From: DAOTOJ01 sp035451285
GTDB lineage: Bacteria > Patescibacteriota > Minisyncoccia > UBA6257 > Brennerbacteraceae
Length of the DNA stretch: 64,000 nt
Direction of reading: 5' to 3'
Assembly: GCA_035451285.1 (NCBI GenBank)
Contig: DAOTOJ010000001.1
Span: 1-64,000 of the forward strand
The position numbers and the translations under genes were made by a program. Shown in pieces: positions 1-7,747 of the stretch. Each line of letters opens with the position of its first letter. The first letter of the stretch is position 1. The notes beneath the pieces are model-generated. The model saw nothing but the letters and a program-made list of their open reading frames with translations. It ran no database searches and was not told where the DNA came from.

Positions 1-447
1 GAAACTTTTGAAAAAACCAAGTGTGATGTTTGTTGGGGAGATTTAGTTTATGTTAAAAAAGATAATTTAAATAAAATTACCAGAGTTTGGAAATCATCGG
101 AATTTAAAACCGGCAAGTTTAAAACCGGCTGGCATCCGCCTCACCCAACTTTTTTTGTAAAACGCGAAATTTATGAAAAATTTGGAGTTTTCCGCGAGAA
201 CTTTAAAATTGCCGCTGATTATGAATTAATGCTGAGACTTTTAGAAAAGCATCAAGTTAAATCATCTTATATTCCCCAGACATTAGTCAGAATGAGAGAA
301 GGAGGAAAAAGCAATTGGAAAAGCATTTTAAATGTTTTAAAAGCAAATTTAGAGTGCTACCGATCTTTTAAAATTAATCAACTACCAGTTTCTCCATTTT
401 TTATTTTTATTAAGCCTTTTTCTAAAATAAAACAAATCAGGACTTGA
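1..447 (+). CDS. Glycosyltransferase family 2, C-terminal part (5' end outside window)
   Basis: The reading frame is open from the first base and ends at TGA 445-447, giving 148 residues. The stretch GWHPPHPTFFVKREIYEKFG followed by a segment with AADYELMLRLL is typical of the acceptor-side half of GT-A fold family 2 glycosyltransferases, where the ADYEL-like motif lies near the catalytic base. The nucleotide-sugar binding half lies upstream of the window. Enzymes of this type transfer sugars to polysaccharide or lipid carriers in the cytoplasm; donor and acceptor cannot be told from this fragment. The tail is basic (KPFSKIKQIRT), as often seen in this group. The family call is fairly safe; the specific role is unknown. 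Confidence 0.8.
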   Translation, partial: ETFEKTKCDVCWGDLVYVKKDNLNKITRVWKSSEFKTGKFKTGWHPPHPTFFVKREIYEKFGVFRENFKIAADYELMLRLLEKHQVKSSYIPQTLVRMREGGKSNWKSILNVLKANLECYRSFKINQLPVSPFFIFIKPFSKIKQIRT

Positions 448-476
448 TTTTTTATTAGTTTTGTGTTATATATAAT
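444..476 (+). promoter_or_regulatory. Promoter of the small-gene unit
   Basis: TTGATT at 444-449 and TATATA/TATAAT at 467-476 form a sigma70-type promoter; with the hexamer at 467-472 the spacer is 17 nt. It overlaps the last codons of the glycosyltransferase. Predicted transcription starts at about 480, right at the base of the 481-499 hairpin. Confidence 0.6.
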
Positions 477-480
477 TTAT

Positions 481-499
481 CTCTTTCAATAAGAAAGAG
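481..499 (+). other. 5' UTR hairpin
   Basis: CTCTTTC (481-487) and GAAAGAG (493-499) form a perfect 7-bp stem closed by AATAA. It would sit at the very 5' end of the transcript of the small gene at 526. Hairpins in that position are known to protect mRNAs from 5'-end-dependent decay; that role here is inference. Confidence 0.55.
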
Positions 500-513
500 A
501 AATTTTTATAATC

Positions 514-519
514 AGGAGG
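514..519 (+). promoter_or_regulatory. Strong Shine-Dalgarno sequence
   Basis: AGGAGG lies 6 nt before the ATG at 526, a textbook distance. It stands out because the other starts examined in this window lack a recognisable Shine-Dalgarno and are preceded only by A/T. It decides the start of the 59-aa gene and argues that the RNA is translated. Confidence 0.85.
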
Positions 520-525
520 TTTGAA

Positions 526-705
526 ATGGCTAGCAGGGGTAGAGATAAATGTGGGGGTGACGAAAAGGAAAGTAAAGATAGTCAAGTAGGCAATCAAGTA
601 GATAATCAAGTAGAACGAAGAAGATCCCGTAGAAATCAGTGGCGGGATCGCGAGAAGAAAAAACAGAAACCCTGCAGGGGGAATAATGGTCGTTGCGGCC
701 ACTAA
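526..705 (+). CDS. Small basic, repeat-containing protein of unknown function (59 aa)
   Basis: ATG 526 to TAA 703-705 encodes 59 residues, mostly polar and charged. Visible are a lone N-terminal Cys (residue 9), a four-residue repeat QVGN-QVDN-QVER (about 21-31) encoded by 12-nt units containing CAAGTAG, an Arg/Lys-rich middle (about 31-49), and a C-terminal stretch with Cys 50 and Cys 57 ending in RCGH. There is no signal peptide or membrane segment. By hand count the gene is about 46% GC, far above its surroundings, and purine-rich. It is a complete unit with promoter, 5' hairpin, Shine-Dalgarno and terminator. The basic character would fit RNA or DNA binding, but I recognise no family. A structured or dual-function RNA remains possible: GATCCCG (623-629) can pair with CGGGATC (643-649). 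Confidence 0.7.
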   Translation: MASRGRDKCGGDEKESKDSQVGNQVDNQVERRRSRRNQWRDREKKKQKPCRGNNGRCGH

Positions 706-714
706 AAGTTTTAT

Positions 715-745
715 GGGCACACCAAAAGTGTGCCCTTTTATTTTT
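715..745 (+). terminator. Strong intrinsic terminator after the small gene
   Basis: GGGCACAC (715-722) pairs perfectly with GTGTGCCC (728-735) around a CAAAA loop, followed by a T-rich tract at 736-745. It is the most GC-rich terminator stem in the window. It isolates the small gene from the protease gene, which has its own promoter at 764-793. Confidence 0.9.
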
Positions 746-763
746 AGAAAATTAAAACAAAAA

Positions 764-793
764 TTGGCAAATTTTTTAAAAATAAGTTATACT
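764..793 (+). promoter_or_regulatory. Promoter of the M50 protease gene
   Basis: TTGGCA at 764-769 and TATACT at 788-793 are separated by 18 nt. The predicted start of transcription, about 800, is only about 3 nt before the ATG at 803, so the mRNA would be practically leaderless. Confidence 0.7.
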
Positions 794-802
794 TTTGTTT
801 AT

Positions 803-1438
803 ATGAATTTTGTATTTATTTTTTATTTTATAATTTTATTATTTTCAATTATTATTCATGAAGTTTCTCATGGCTATGTGGCTGAAATTTTAGGCGACGA
901 TACTGCCAGAGTAATGGGGAGATTAACTTTAAATCCCATAGTTCATTTAGATCCAATTGGTTCAGTAATGTTACCCTTGTTTTTAATTTTAATATCAGTT
1001 ATTACTCGTGGCCCATTAATTTTATTTGGCTGGGCAAAACCAGTTCCTTATAACCCTTTAAATTTAAAAGATCCAAAGTTGGGAAGTTTTTATATTGCTT
1101 TAGCAGGACCCTTATCCAATATTTTTATTGCTGTAATTTTTGGATTATTAATAAGATTTAATATTGTTGGCATTAATGACAACTTAGGATTATTATTTTC
1201 GTTAATTGTTTTTTTGAATTTAATGCTGGCAATTTTTAATTTGTTGCCCATTCCGCCGCTTGATGGTTCAAAAGTTTTATTTGGAATTTTGCCTGATAGA
1301 TTTTATAAAGTTGAAGAATTTTTTTACCGCTATCAATTTATTTTATTCTTTATAATTTTGATGTTTGGAGCTTCAATTGTAATGCCAATTGTTAATTTTT
1401 TGTTTATGGTTATAACTTCTTATCCTTTGGCTATTTAA
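803..1438 (+). CDS. Site-2 protease family (M50) intramembrane metalloprotease
   Basis: This 211-aa polytopic membrane protein carries the zinc motif HEVSH (residues 19-23) in the first membrane segment and the second active-site motif NLLPIPPLDG with Asp about 154, so both catalytic elements are present. There is no PDZ domain, which places it with the short YwhC-like M50 peptidases and not with RseP. Such proteases cut membrane-spanning substrates within the bilayer; the substrate here is unknown. I chose ATG 803 over an in-frame ATG at 686, because 686-802 holds the terminator of the preceding gene and this gene's own promoter. About five or six hydrophobic segments are visible. Confidence 0.88.
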   Translation: MNFVFIFYFIILLFSIIIHEVSHGYVAEILGDDTARVMGRLTLNPIVHLDPIGSVMLPLFLILISVITRGPLILFGWAKPVPYNPLNLKDPKLGSFYIALAGPLSNIFIAVIFGLLIRFNIVGINDNLGLLFSLIVFLNLMLAIFNLLPIPPLDGSKVLFGILPDRFYKVEEFFYRYQFILFFIILMFGASIVMPIVNFLFMVITSYPLAI

Positions 1439-1494
1439 AACCAAATAATTAACAATGTTGAACAAAGTTATTTATGAAAAAACCAAAAAATTGT

Positions 1495-1523
1495 TTGACT
1501 TCTAAATTATTTTTTGTTATATT
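1495..1523 (+). promoter_or_regulatory. Promoter of the rpsL operon
   Basis: TTGACT (1495-1500) and TATATT (1518-1523) are spaced by 17 nt. Transcription would start near 1530, leaving a leader of about 19 nt before rpsL. Confidence 0.8.
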
Positions 1524-1548
1524 TTAAGAGCTTAATAGATTTTTATTT

Positions 1549-1974
1549 ATGCCTACAATTCAACAATTAACAACCAAAAGTAAAAAAAGGAAAAAAATTT
1601 CCAAGAAAACAAAAGCTCCTGCTTTGAAGCGAATTTTTAATCCTTTACAAAATAGATACAAAATTTCTCCCTCGCCATTAAAAAGAGGGGTTTGCTTAAA
1701 AGTTTTTACAACTAATCCTAAAAAACCAAATTCTGCTTTAAGAAAAGTTGCCCGAGTTAGATTAACTAATGGCATGGAGGTTACTGCTTATATTCCCGGA
1801 GAAGGACATAATTTACAAGAACACTCAATTGTTTTATTAAGAGGTGGAAGGGTAAAGGACTTGCCGGGTATTAAATATCATATTGTTAGAGGAGTTCTTG
1901 ATACTTCAGGTGTTGAAAAAAGAAGAAAACAAAGGTCAAAATATGGAACAAAGAAACCAAAAGAAACTAAATAA
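1549..1974 (+). CDS. rpsL: 30S ribosomal protein uS12
   Basis: uS12 sits at the decoding centre of the small subunit. The conserved block [19 protein letters not shown] and the later block [17 protein letters not shown] are intact, including the lysines where streptomycin-resistance changes occur in other bacteria. At 141 aa it is longer than the usual 124 or so. The extra length is an insertion of roughly 14 residues between the basic N-terminus (KAPAL) and the core (KRGVCLKVF), a region that holds [14 protein letters not shown]. It is the first gene of the str-type operon, 2 nt ahead of rpsG, behind a consensus promoter. Confidence 0.97.
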   Translation: MPTIQQLTTKSKKRKKISKKTKAPALKRIFNPLQNRYKISPSPLKRGVCLKVFTTNPKKPNSALRKVARVRLTNGMEVTAYIPGEGHNLQEHSIVLLRGGRVKDLPGIKYHIVRGVLDTSGVEKRRKQRSKYGTKKPKETK

Positions 1975-1976
1975 TT

Positions 1977-2447
1977 ATGCGCAAGAAAGGTAATTACAAA
2001 AAAAGACCCTATCCTTTAGATCCTAAATACCAAGATCCATTAGTTGGCAAATTTACCAATCATTTAATGAAAAAAGGCAAAAAAAGCCTTGCTCAAAAAA
2101 TTGTTTATCAGTCTTTCGAGTATTTAGAAAAAAATTATAAAGAAGATCCCTTAACAGTTTTTGAATCTGCTTTAAAAAATGTAGCTCCTTCAGTTGAAGT
2201 TAAATCAAAAAGAGTTGGGGGAGCTAATTATCAAGTTCCAATGCCTGTAAGAGGGGAAAGAAAAGACACTTTAGCAATGCGCTGGATTTTACAAGCTTGC
2301 CGTTCGAAAAGAGGAAAGCCAATGTATCAAAAATTAGCAGATGAATTAGTTTTGGCTTCTAAAAACGAAGGAGCAGCTGTTAAAAAAAGAATGGATATTG
2401 AAAGAATGGCTGAAGCTAACAAAGCTTTTGCCCATTTTGCCTCCTAA
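1977..2447 (+). CDS. rpsG: 30S ribosomal protein uS7
   Basis: uS7 nucleates assembly of the 30S head and contacts the E-site tRNA. The 156-aa length matches the family. Recognisable are the N-terminal RKKGNYKKRPYPLDP, the GGANYQVPMPV segment of the beta-hairpin region and the MRWILQACRSKRG helix. It starts 2 nt after rpsL and is surely co-transcribed. A weak A/T hairpin (AAACAAAAA 2462-2470 with TTTTTGTTT 2483-2491) lies between it and fusA and could act as a partial attenuator, but it has no G/C-rich stem. Confidence 0.97.
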   Translation: MRKKGNYKKRPYPLDPKYQDPLVGKFTNHLMKKGKKSLAQKIVYQSFEYLEKNYKEDPLTVFESALKNVAPSVEVKSKRVGGANYQVPMPVRGERKDTLAMRWILQACRSKRGKPMYQKLADELVLASKNEGAAVKKRMDIERMAEANKAFAHFAS

Positions 2448-2523
2448 AAATCTTAGCTTTTAAACAAAAAATTTTTTGAATATTTTTGTTTTGAGAAAAT
2501 AATTAATTAAAAAATAATAATAT

Positions 2524-4644
2524 ATGCCGCGGTTACATCCCTTAGAAAAAACTAGAAATATAGGAATTATTGCTCATATTGATGCTGGAAAAACAACAGT
2601 CAGTGAGTGTATTTTGTATTATACAGGTTTAATTCATAAAATTGGAGAAGTTCATGAAGGAGAAGCTACTATGGATTGGATGGTTCAAGAAAGAGAAAGG
2701 GGAATTACTATTTCTTCAGCTGCCACCACTTGTTTTTGGACTCAAACTTATAAACCAGAATCTTCAAATAAAAAAGAATACCGAATTAATTTGATTGATA
2801 CTCCGGGCCATATTGATTTTACTGCTGAAGTTCAAAGGTCTTTAAGAGTTTTAGACGGCGCAGTCGTAGTTTTTGACGGAGTTTCTGGAGTTGAACCTCA
2901 ATCAGAAACAGTTTGGAGGCAGGCTGATGGTTATAAAGTTCCCAGGATGTGTTTTATAAATAAATTAGATAGATTGGGAGCAAGTTTTGAAAATTCATTA
3001 AGCTCAATAAAAGACAGATTAACAGTAAATGCCGTTCCTATCCAATTAAATATTGGCTTGGAAGATAATTTTGTTGGAGTTATTGATTTAATTAGAATGA
3101 AGGCTATTAAATTTGAAGGAGACAACGGGGAAACTATTAAAGAAGAGGAAGTTCCTGAAAATTTGAAAGAGGAAGCTTTGAAAATGAGAAATTACTTAGT
3201 TGAAAAGGCTGCAGAACAAGATAGCGGTTTAACTGAAAAATATCTAAAAGGGGAAGAATTAACAGAGGACGAGATAAGACTGGGTTTAAGAAAAGGGACT
3301 TTAAACTATGATTTGGTTCCGGTATTATGCGGCAGCGCTTTGCAAAATAAAGGAGTCCAATTGCTTCTTGATGCAGTCTGCGATTATCTTCCTTCACCAA
3401 TTGATTTAGAAGAAAATAAGCCAATCAAGGGTTTCGATCCCAAAACAGAACAAGAAATCATTAGGAAACCGTCAGACGATGAACCGTTTGCTGCTTTGGC
3501 TTTTAAAGTTGCCAGCGATCCTTACGTTGGAACTTTAACTTATTTTAGAGTTTACTCAGGCAAATTTTCTAAGGGGAATTATATTTTAAATTCCACTAAA
3601 AATAAGCAAGAAAGAATTAGCAGAATTGTTAGAATGCATTCTAATCATCGCGAAGAAATTGACGAAGTGTATACTGGAGATATCGCCGCAACAGTTGGTT
3701 TAAAATATACCACTACTGGGGATACTTTATGCGATTCAAATAACCCAATTATTTTAGAAAAAACAGTTTTTCCAGAACCAGTTATTTCAATGAGAATTGA
3801 GCCAAAAACTAAAGCTGATTTGGAAAAATTAGGAATTGTTTTGAAAAAATTACAAGAAGAAGACCCCACTTTTAAGGTTAGAACCGATGAAGAAACTTTA
3901 GATGTGATTATTTCTGGAATGGGTGAACTTCATTTGGAAGTATTGGTTGATAGAATGAGAAGAGAATTTGGGGTTGATATTAATGTTGGAAAACCTCAAG
4001 TTGCTTATAGAGAAAGCATTAAAAAAACTGTTGAAGCTGAAGGAAAATATATCAGGCAGTCTGGTGGGCGGGGTCAATACGGACACGTGTGGCTGAGATT
4101 AGAACCACTTCCAGAAGGAGCTGGTTTTAAATTTATCAATGCCATTAAGGGTGGAATTATTCCTCAGGAATTTATCCCAGCTGTTGAAAAAGGAGTGATT
4201 GAAGCAAAAGAAAAAGGAGTAATAGCTGGTTATCCAGCGGTTGATTTTCAGGCAACTTTATATGACGGATCTTTTCACGAAGTCGATTCTTCAGAAATGG
4301 CTTTTAAAATAGCTGCTTCAATTGCTTTTCAGGATGCTTTTAAAAGAGCTGATCCATATTTATTAGAACCAATTATGAAAATTGAAGTTGTGGTGCCTGA
4401 GAAATTTTTAGGCGACGTAGTTGGAGACTTGAGTTCTAAAAGAGCTAAAATAAGAGAAATGTCTGATAGAAGCAATTTAAAAGTTATTGATGCCTTAGTT
4501 CCTTTAGCGGAAATGTTTGGTTATGCAACAGATTTAAGATCAATTACTGAAGGACGAGGAACCTTTACTATGGAATTTGACCATTACGAAGAAGTTCCTA
4601 GAAACATTGCTGAAACTATAATTAACAATCGAAATTTAAAATAA
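2524..4644 (+). CDS. fusA: Elongation factor G
   Basis: EF-G is the GTPase that drives translocation and helps recycle ribosomes. All domains are present over 706 aa, the normal length. The P-loop is AHIDAGKTT (residues 17-25), switch 2 is DTPGHIDF, and the base-recognition motif is NKLDR. Domain IV carries the [15 protein letters not shown] signature and domain V the [10 protein letters not shown] segment. There is no intein or frameshift. It is the third gene of the rpsL-rpsG-fusA run. In most bacteria tuf follows directly; here a reverse-strand gene is inserted before tuf. Its own leader (2448-2523) has no convincing promoter, so read-through from rpsL is likely. Confidence 0.98.
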   Translation: MPRLHPLEKTRNIGIIAHIDAGKTTVSECILYYTGLIHKIGEVHEGEATMDWMVQERERGITISSAATTCFWTQTYKPESSNKKEYRINLIDTPGHIDFTAEVQRSLRVLDGAVVVFDGVSGVEPQSETVWRQADGYKVPRMCFINKLDRLGASFENSLSSIKDRLTVNAVPIQLNIGLEDNFVGVIDLIRMKAIKFEGDNGETIKEEEVPENLKEEALKMRNYLVEKAAEQDSGLTEKYLKGEELTEDEIRLGLRKGTLNYDLVPVLCGSALQNKGVQLLLDAVCDYLPSPIDLEENKPIKGFDPKTEQEIIRKPSDDEPFAALAFKVASDPYVGTLTYFRVYSGKFSKGNYILNSTKNKQERISRIVRMHSNHREEIDEVYTGDIAATVGLKYTTTGDTLCDSNNPIILEKTVFPEPVISMRIEPKTKADLEKLGIVLKKLQEEDPTFKVRTDEETLDVIISGMGELHLEVLVDRMRREFGVDINVGKPQVAYRESIKKTVEAEGKYIRQSGGRGQYGHVWLRLEPLPEGAGFKFINAIKGGIIPQEFIPAVEKGVIEAKEKGVIAGYPAVDFQATLYDGSFHEVDSSEMAFKIAASIAFQDAFKRADPYLLEPIMKIEVVVPEKFLGDVVGDLSSKRAKIREMSDRSNLKVIDALVPLAEMFGYATDLRSITEGRGTFTMEFDHYEEVPRNIAETIINNRNLK

Positions 4645-4662
4645 CTTTTGTCAAAATCTATT

Positions 4663-4682
4663 GACTATCTATATAGATAGTC
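4663..4682. repeat. Perfect 20-bp palindrome between convergent 3' ends
   Basis: GACTATCTAT (4663-4672) is followed directly by its exact reverse complement (4673-4682). It lies between the stop of fusA and the stop of the convergent gene at 4766-5353. With no spacer and an A/T-rich stem it is a poor hairpin; it resembles a dimeric protein-binding site or a weak bidirectional terminator more than a classical terminator. Confidence 0.6.
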
Positions 4683-4765
4683 ATAATAGTGTAATCTTTT
4701 AACTAATAGCTAAATAATAAAAAATATAACTAATTTGTTTGGCGGCAAATAATTTTGACAAATAG

Positions 4766-5353
4766 TTAAGATATCCAGTCGAATACTTTTAAAAATACTG
4801 AATTGTTATTTGGTAACTTATAATTTCTACCCCCAAACCCGCAAAGTGGTCCACAGAGATAACCAAAATTTTCAATTTCAATTTTATCGACATATGCATT
4901 TTGGTTTTTGTCAAATACCATACCTTCCCCGTTTTCCAATAAATCGGCTATGTAAAGTTCTATTTCAGTGTATAAGCCTAGTTCTTTTATCACATTATTG
5001 ATTTCTATTCTATCTTTATTTTTTGTTTGTTCTTCAATAAAGGTTAGTAAATCTTGATTTGATTTTGTTTTTTCATTTTTTTCTATCAATTGTTTTAAAT
5101 ATTTTTCAAAGCCGTTTGATTCAAAACTAATTGTAACCTGTGGTGTTTCGAATACAATTATTTTAGAATTAGGATTTATCTGCTGGGATAAATTAACAAT
5201 TTTGGTATTCGAACGCTCCATAGGATATTTGTTTTCTATATAATACTCCCTATAATAATGGCTAGCAATTAATCCGATAATCATTATAATTAATACAGCG
5301 CCTATTAGAATGGTGATTATTATCTTTATTGTGTTAATAGTTTTTTTGCTCAT
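4766..5353 (-). CDS. Membrane-anchored hypothetical protein inserted between fusA and tuf
   Basis: The product is 195 aa. A short cytoplasmic N-terminus (MSKKTINTIK) is followed by one membrane segment (about residues 10-31) and a soluble, probably extracytoplasmic domain rich in Asn, Glu and Lys. The C-terminal part contains the pattern YLCGPLCGFGGRNYKL and ends in KVFDWIS. The paired cysteines (CGPLCG) could form a disulfide outside the cell. I recognise no named family. The location is the odd feature: it sits antisense to a highly expressed translation operon, flanked by a 20-bp palindrome at its 3' side (4663-4682) and a 17-bp inverted repeat at its promoter side (5420-5436). Its base composition looks like that of its neighbours. 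Function unknown. Confidence 0.75.
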   Translation of the reverse strand: MSKKTINTIKIIITILIGAVLIIMIIGLIASHYYREYYIENKYPMERSNTKIVNLSQQINPNSKIIVFETPQVTISFESNGFEKYLKQLIEKNEKTKSNQDLLTFIEEQTKNKDRIEINNVIKELGLYTEIELYIADLLENGEGMVFDKNQNAYVDKIEIENFGYLCGPLCGFGGRNYKLPNNNSVFLKVFDWIS

Positions 5354-5400
5354 AAATTTTACTTAATTATTTTTCTACTAATAAAATATTTTATTATTTT

Positions 5401-5406
5401 ATTATA
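5401..5406 (-). promoter_or_regulatory. Probable -10 element of the reverse-strand gene
   Basis: On the minus strand TATAAT occupies 5406-5401, about 47 nt before the ATG at 5353. No strong -35 is visible; the inverted repeat at 5420-5436 covers the place where it should be. Confidence 0.45.
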
Positions 5407-5419
5407 TCAAATTATTCAT

Positions 5420-5436
5420 TTGAAGTTAAACTTCAA
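5420..5436. promoter_or_regulatory. Operator-like inverted repeat between divergent promoters
   Basis: TTGAAGTT (5420-5427) and AACTTCAA (5429-5436) form a perfect 8-1-8 inverted repeat. It lies just upstream of the minus-strand -10 and about 19 nt upstream of the tuf -35, so a bound repressor or activator could affect both genes. No regulator can be assigned. Confidence 0.45.
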
Positions 5437-5454
5437 TAGAGTTAATTTTAGGGG

Positions 5455-5483
5455 TTGACTAAATAAATTTTTTGCGTTAAAAT
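5455..5483 (+). promoter_or_regulatory. Promoter of tuf-rpsJ
   Basis: TTGACT (5455-5460) and TAAAAT (5478-5483) are 17 nt apart. This gives tuf its own start, needed because the fusA-tuf link is broken by the reverse gene. The leader would be about 32 nt. Confidence 0.75.
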
Positions 5484-5521
5484 TCCCTACATAATTAATA
5501 AATTAAAAACAAATTAAATAT

Positions 5522-6718
5522 ATGGCAGAAAAAGCAAAATTCGAAAGAACAAAACCACACGTTAATGTGGGAACCATTGGTCACGTTGATCATGGAAAGA
5601 CAACCTTAACTTCGGCGATTCACTACGTCTTATCTTTAAAGGGGTTAGCTAAATTTTTAGCTTATGAACAAATTGATAAAGCTCCTGAAGAAAAATCACG
5701 AGGTGTAACAATTAATATTCACCACAGCGAATACGAATCTGATAAGAGGCACTATGCCCATATTGATGCTCCGGGACACGCTGACTATATTAAAAATATG
5801 GTAACTGGAGCAGCCCAAATGGATGGCGCAATATTGGTAGTTTCAGCAGCTGATGGCCCGATGCCCCAAACCAGAGAGCATTTATTATTAGCGAGACAAG
5901 TTGGAGTTCCAGCCATTGTGGTTTTTCTTAATAAAACCGATATGGTTGATGATCCTGAATTAATAGATTTAGTTGAAGCCGATGTCAGAGAATTATTAAA
6001 GAAATATAACTACGATGGAGATAACGCTCCGGTTATTAAGGGTTCGGCATTAAAAGCCTTAGAGGCAAAATCATTAGACGATCCAAATGTTAAACCGATT
6101 TTAGATTTGGTTGAAGCTTTAGACAATTATATTCCAGAACCAGTTAGAGATGTTGATAAGCCATTTTTGATGGCGATTGAAGACATTTTTTCAATTGAAG
6201 GAAGAGGAACGGTAGTAACTGGCAGAATTGAAAGAGGAGTGATTCATTTAAACGACGAGGTTGAAGTTGTGGGAATTAAACCAACTTTTAAAACTATCGT
6301 TACTGGAATTGAAATGTTTAATAAATCCTTGGACGAAGGACAAGCTGGAGATAATGCTGGAATTTTGTTAAGGGGAGTTAAAAAAGAAGATGTTGCCAAA
6401 GGTCAAGTTTTAGCAAAGCCGGGTTCAGTTACTCCTCATACTGAGTTTGAAGCAGAAGCTTATATTTTGAAAAAAGAGGAAGGGGGAAGGCATACGCCAT
6501 TTACTTCTGGATATAAACCTCAATTCTTTATAAGAACAACCGATGTTACCGGAGAAGTTATTTTGCCAGAAGGAAGGGAAGTAGTAATTCCCGGAGATAC
6601 TGCAACTTTTTCTGTAAAATTGATTTACCCAGTAGCTTTAGAAGAAAAACAAAGATTTGCTTTTCGTGAAGGAGGAAAAACTATTGGTGCTGGAGTTGTA
6701 ACCAAAATTATAAAATAA
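5522..6718 (+). CDS. tuf: Elongation factor Tu
   Basis: EF-Tu delivers aminoacyl-tRNA to the ribosomal A site. The 398-aa protein has the P-loop GHVDHGKT (20-27), the switch 2 motif written DAPGHADY, where most bacterial EF-Tu proteins have DCPGHADY, and NKTD for guanine recognition. Domains 2 and 3 are complete, including [13 protein letters not shown] and the C-terminal [15 protein letters not shown]. Its stop codon overlaps the start of rpsJ by one base (TAATG), so the two are translationally coupled. It has a dedicated promoter. Confidence 0.98.
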   Translation: MAEKAKFERTKPHVNVGTIGHVDHGKTTLTSAIHYVLSLKGLAKFLAYEQIDKAPEEKSRGVTINIHHSEYESDKRHYAHIDAPGHADYIKNMVTGAAQMDGAILVVSAADGPMPQTREHLLLARQVGVPAIVVFLNKTDMVDDPELIDLVEADVRELLKKYNYDGDNAPVIKGSALKALEAKSLDDPNVKPILDLVEALDNYIPEPVRDVDKPFLMAIEDIFSIEGRGTVVTGRIERGVIHLNDEVEVVGIKPTFKTIVTGIEMFNKSLDEGQAGDNAGILLRGVKKEDVAKGQVLAKPGSVTPHTEFEAEAYILKKEEGGRHTPFTSGYKPQFFIRTTDVTGEVILPEGREVVIPGDTATFSVKLIYPVALEEKQRFAFREGGKTIGAGVVTKIIK

Positions 6719-7044
6719 TGACAGAAAAAGAAGTTAAAAGTAAAATCAGGATAAAGATAAAATCATACGATAATAAAATTATCGACGCTTCCTGTAGAAC
6801 AATAATTGAAACAGCTGTGCGTTATAATGCTGAAATTGTAGGACCCATACCTTTGCCAACTGATATTAAAAAATATACAGTTAATAGATCAACGTTTGTC
6901 CATAAAAATTCCAGAGAGCAATTTGAAACCAGAATTCATAAAAGATTAATTGATATTATTAATCCTACAGCCCAGCTAATTGAATCTTTAACAAATTTAA
7001 ATTTGCCAGCAGGAACTGATATTGAAGTCAAAATGATTTCATAA
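6718..7044 (+). CDS. rpsJ: 30S ribosomal protein uS10
   Basis: uS10 belongs to the 30S head and, in other bacteria, also acts with NusB in antitermination. The 108-aa protein has the hallmark block GPIPLPTDIKKYTVNRSTFVHK and the segment EQFETRIHKRLIDI. It is coupled to tuf by a one-base overlap. A stable hairpin at 7082-7103 separates it from rplC, so in this genome uS10 belongs to the tuf transcript at least as much as to the S10 operon. Confidence 0.97.
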   Translation: MTEKEVKSKIRIKIKSYDNKIIDASCRTIIETAVRYNAEIVGPIPLPTDIKKYTVNRSTFVHKNSREQFETRIHKRLIDIINPTAQLIESLTNLNLPAGTDIEVKMIS

Positions 7045-7081
7045 AATTTAATTCAAGCTATTGGCTAATGAGCGCGCCAAG

Positions 7082-7103
7082 AAAAGCGCCTTAAGGCGCT
7101 TTT
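7082..7103 (+). terminator. Hairpin between rpsJ and rplC (terminator or attenuator)
   Basis: AAAAGCGCC (7082-7090) and GGCGCTTTT (7095-7103) form a perfect 9-bp stem with a TTAA tetraloop. The T-run is part of the stem and no long T-tract follows, so termination may be partial; it works symmetrically on both strands. I see no consensus promoter between it and rplC at 7127, which favours partial read-through into the ribosomal run. Confidence 0.7.
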
Positions 7104-7126
7104 CAAATGTCTAAGATTTTAAAAAT

Positions 7127-7744
7127 ATGTCCAAGTTTATTTTAGGAAAAAAAATAGGAATGATGGAAATTTTTGATTCCCAAACAGGGGAAGCTTTTCC
7201 TGTAACAGTGGTTTCTATTCCCGATAATTATGTAGTTCAAATTAAAACTAAAGATAAAGATGGTTATTGGGCTTTGCAATTGGGCTGTGATTTAAAAAAT
7301 AAATTGTCAAAACCTTTAAAGGGCCATTTAAAAGAGTTGCCAAATTTGAAGTATTTAAGAGAATGGAAAGCTAATGAAAGTGAAATTTCAAAATACAAGA
7401 GAGGTGAAAAAATAGCCATTGATATTTTTGAAAAAGGAGAAAAGGTTGATGTTTCGGGAATAAGCAAAGGGCGAGGATTTGCTGGAGTTGTTAAAAGGCA
7501 TCATTTTAAAGGAGGGCCAAAGACTCATGGGCAAAAGCATAGTTTAAGAAGGCCGGGATCAATTGGTGCAACCACCCCCCAGAAGGTTATTAAGGGAACT
7601 AAAATGGCTGGACAATTGGGAAACGAAAGAGTAACTATAAAAAACTTAAAGATTGTGGAAATTGATAAAGACAGAAATTTGATTTTTTTGAAAGGCGCTG
7701 TACCGGGGTTTAATAATAGTTTAGTTGAAATAAAATCTAAATAA
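7127..7744 (+). CDS. rplC: 50S ribosomal protein uL3
   Basis: uL3 binds 23S rRNA near the peptidyl transferase centre. The 205-aa protein opens with KFILGKKIGMMEIF, contains DVSGISKGRGFAGVVKRHHF and the loop GGPKTHGQKHSLRRPGSIG that reaches toward the catalytic centre, and ends with the GAVPGFNN segment. It is the first gene after the 7082-7103 hairpin and lies 3 nt before rplD. Confidence 0.97.
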   Translation: MSKFILGKKIGMMEIFDSQTGEAFPVTVVSIPDNYVVQIKTKDKDGYWALQLGCDLKNKLSKPLKGHLKELPNLKYLREWKANESEISKYKRGEKIAIDIFEKGEKVDVSGISKGRGFAGVVKRHHFKGGPKTHGQKHSLRRPGSIGATTPQKVIKGTKMAGQLGNERVTIKNLKIVEIDKDRNLIFLKGAVPGFNNSLVEIKSK

Positions 7745-7747
7745 AAT

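Noticed and set aside
466..720. 84-aa hydrophobic open frame on the minus strand
   Set aside because: It is antisense to the small gene at 526-705, which has promoter, Shine-Dalgarno and terminator in the plus direction; no promoter or ribosome site supports the minus frame.
480..745. RNase P RNA, SRP RNA or tmRNA in the GC-rich unit
   Set aside because: An ACAGAAA-like string is present, but none of the other conserved core elements of these RNAs can be found, and the length does not fit RNase P RNA or tmRNA.
686..802. N-terminal extension of the M50 protease from ATG 686
   Set aside because: The stretch contains the intrinsic terminator 715-745 and the protease promoter 764-793; the family starts at the first membrane segment.
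2462..2491. AAACAAAAA/TTTTTGTTT hairpin before fusA as terminator
   Set aside because: The stem has one G/C pair and no distal T-run; too weak to call.
3137..3424. Long antisense frames inside fusA, rpoA, ppsA, serS, the ATPase and other genes
   Set aside because: They mirror strongly conserved coding sequence, have no promoters or family motifs, and arise from codon bias on the other strand.
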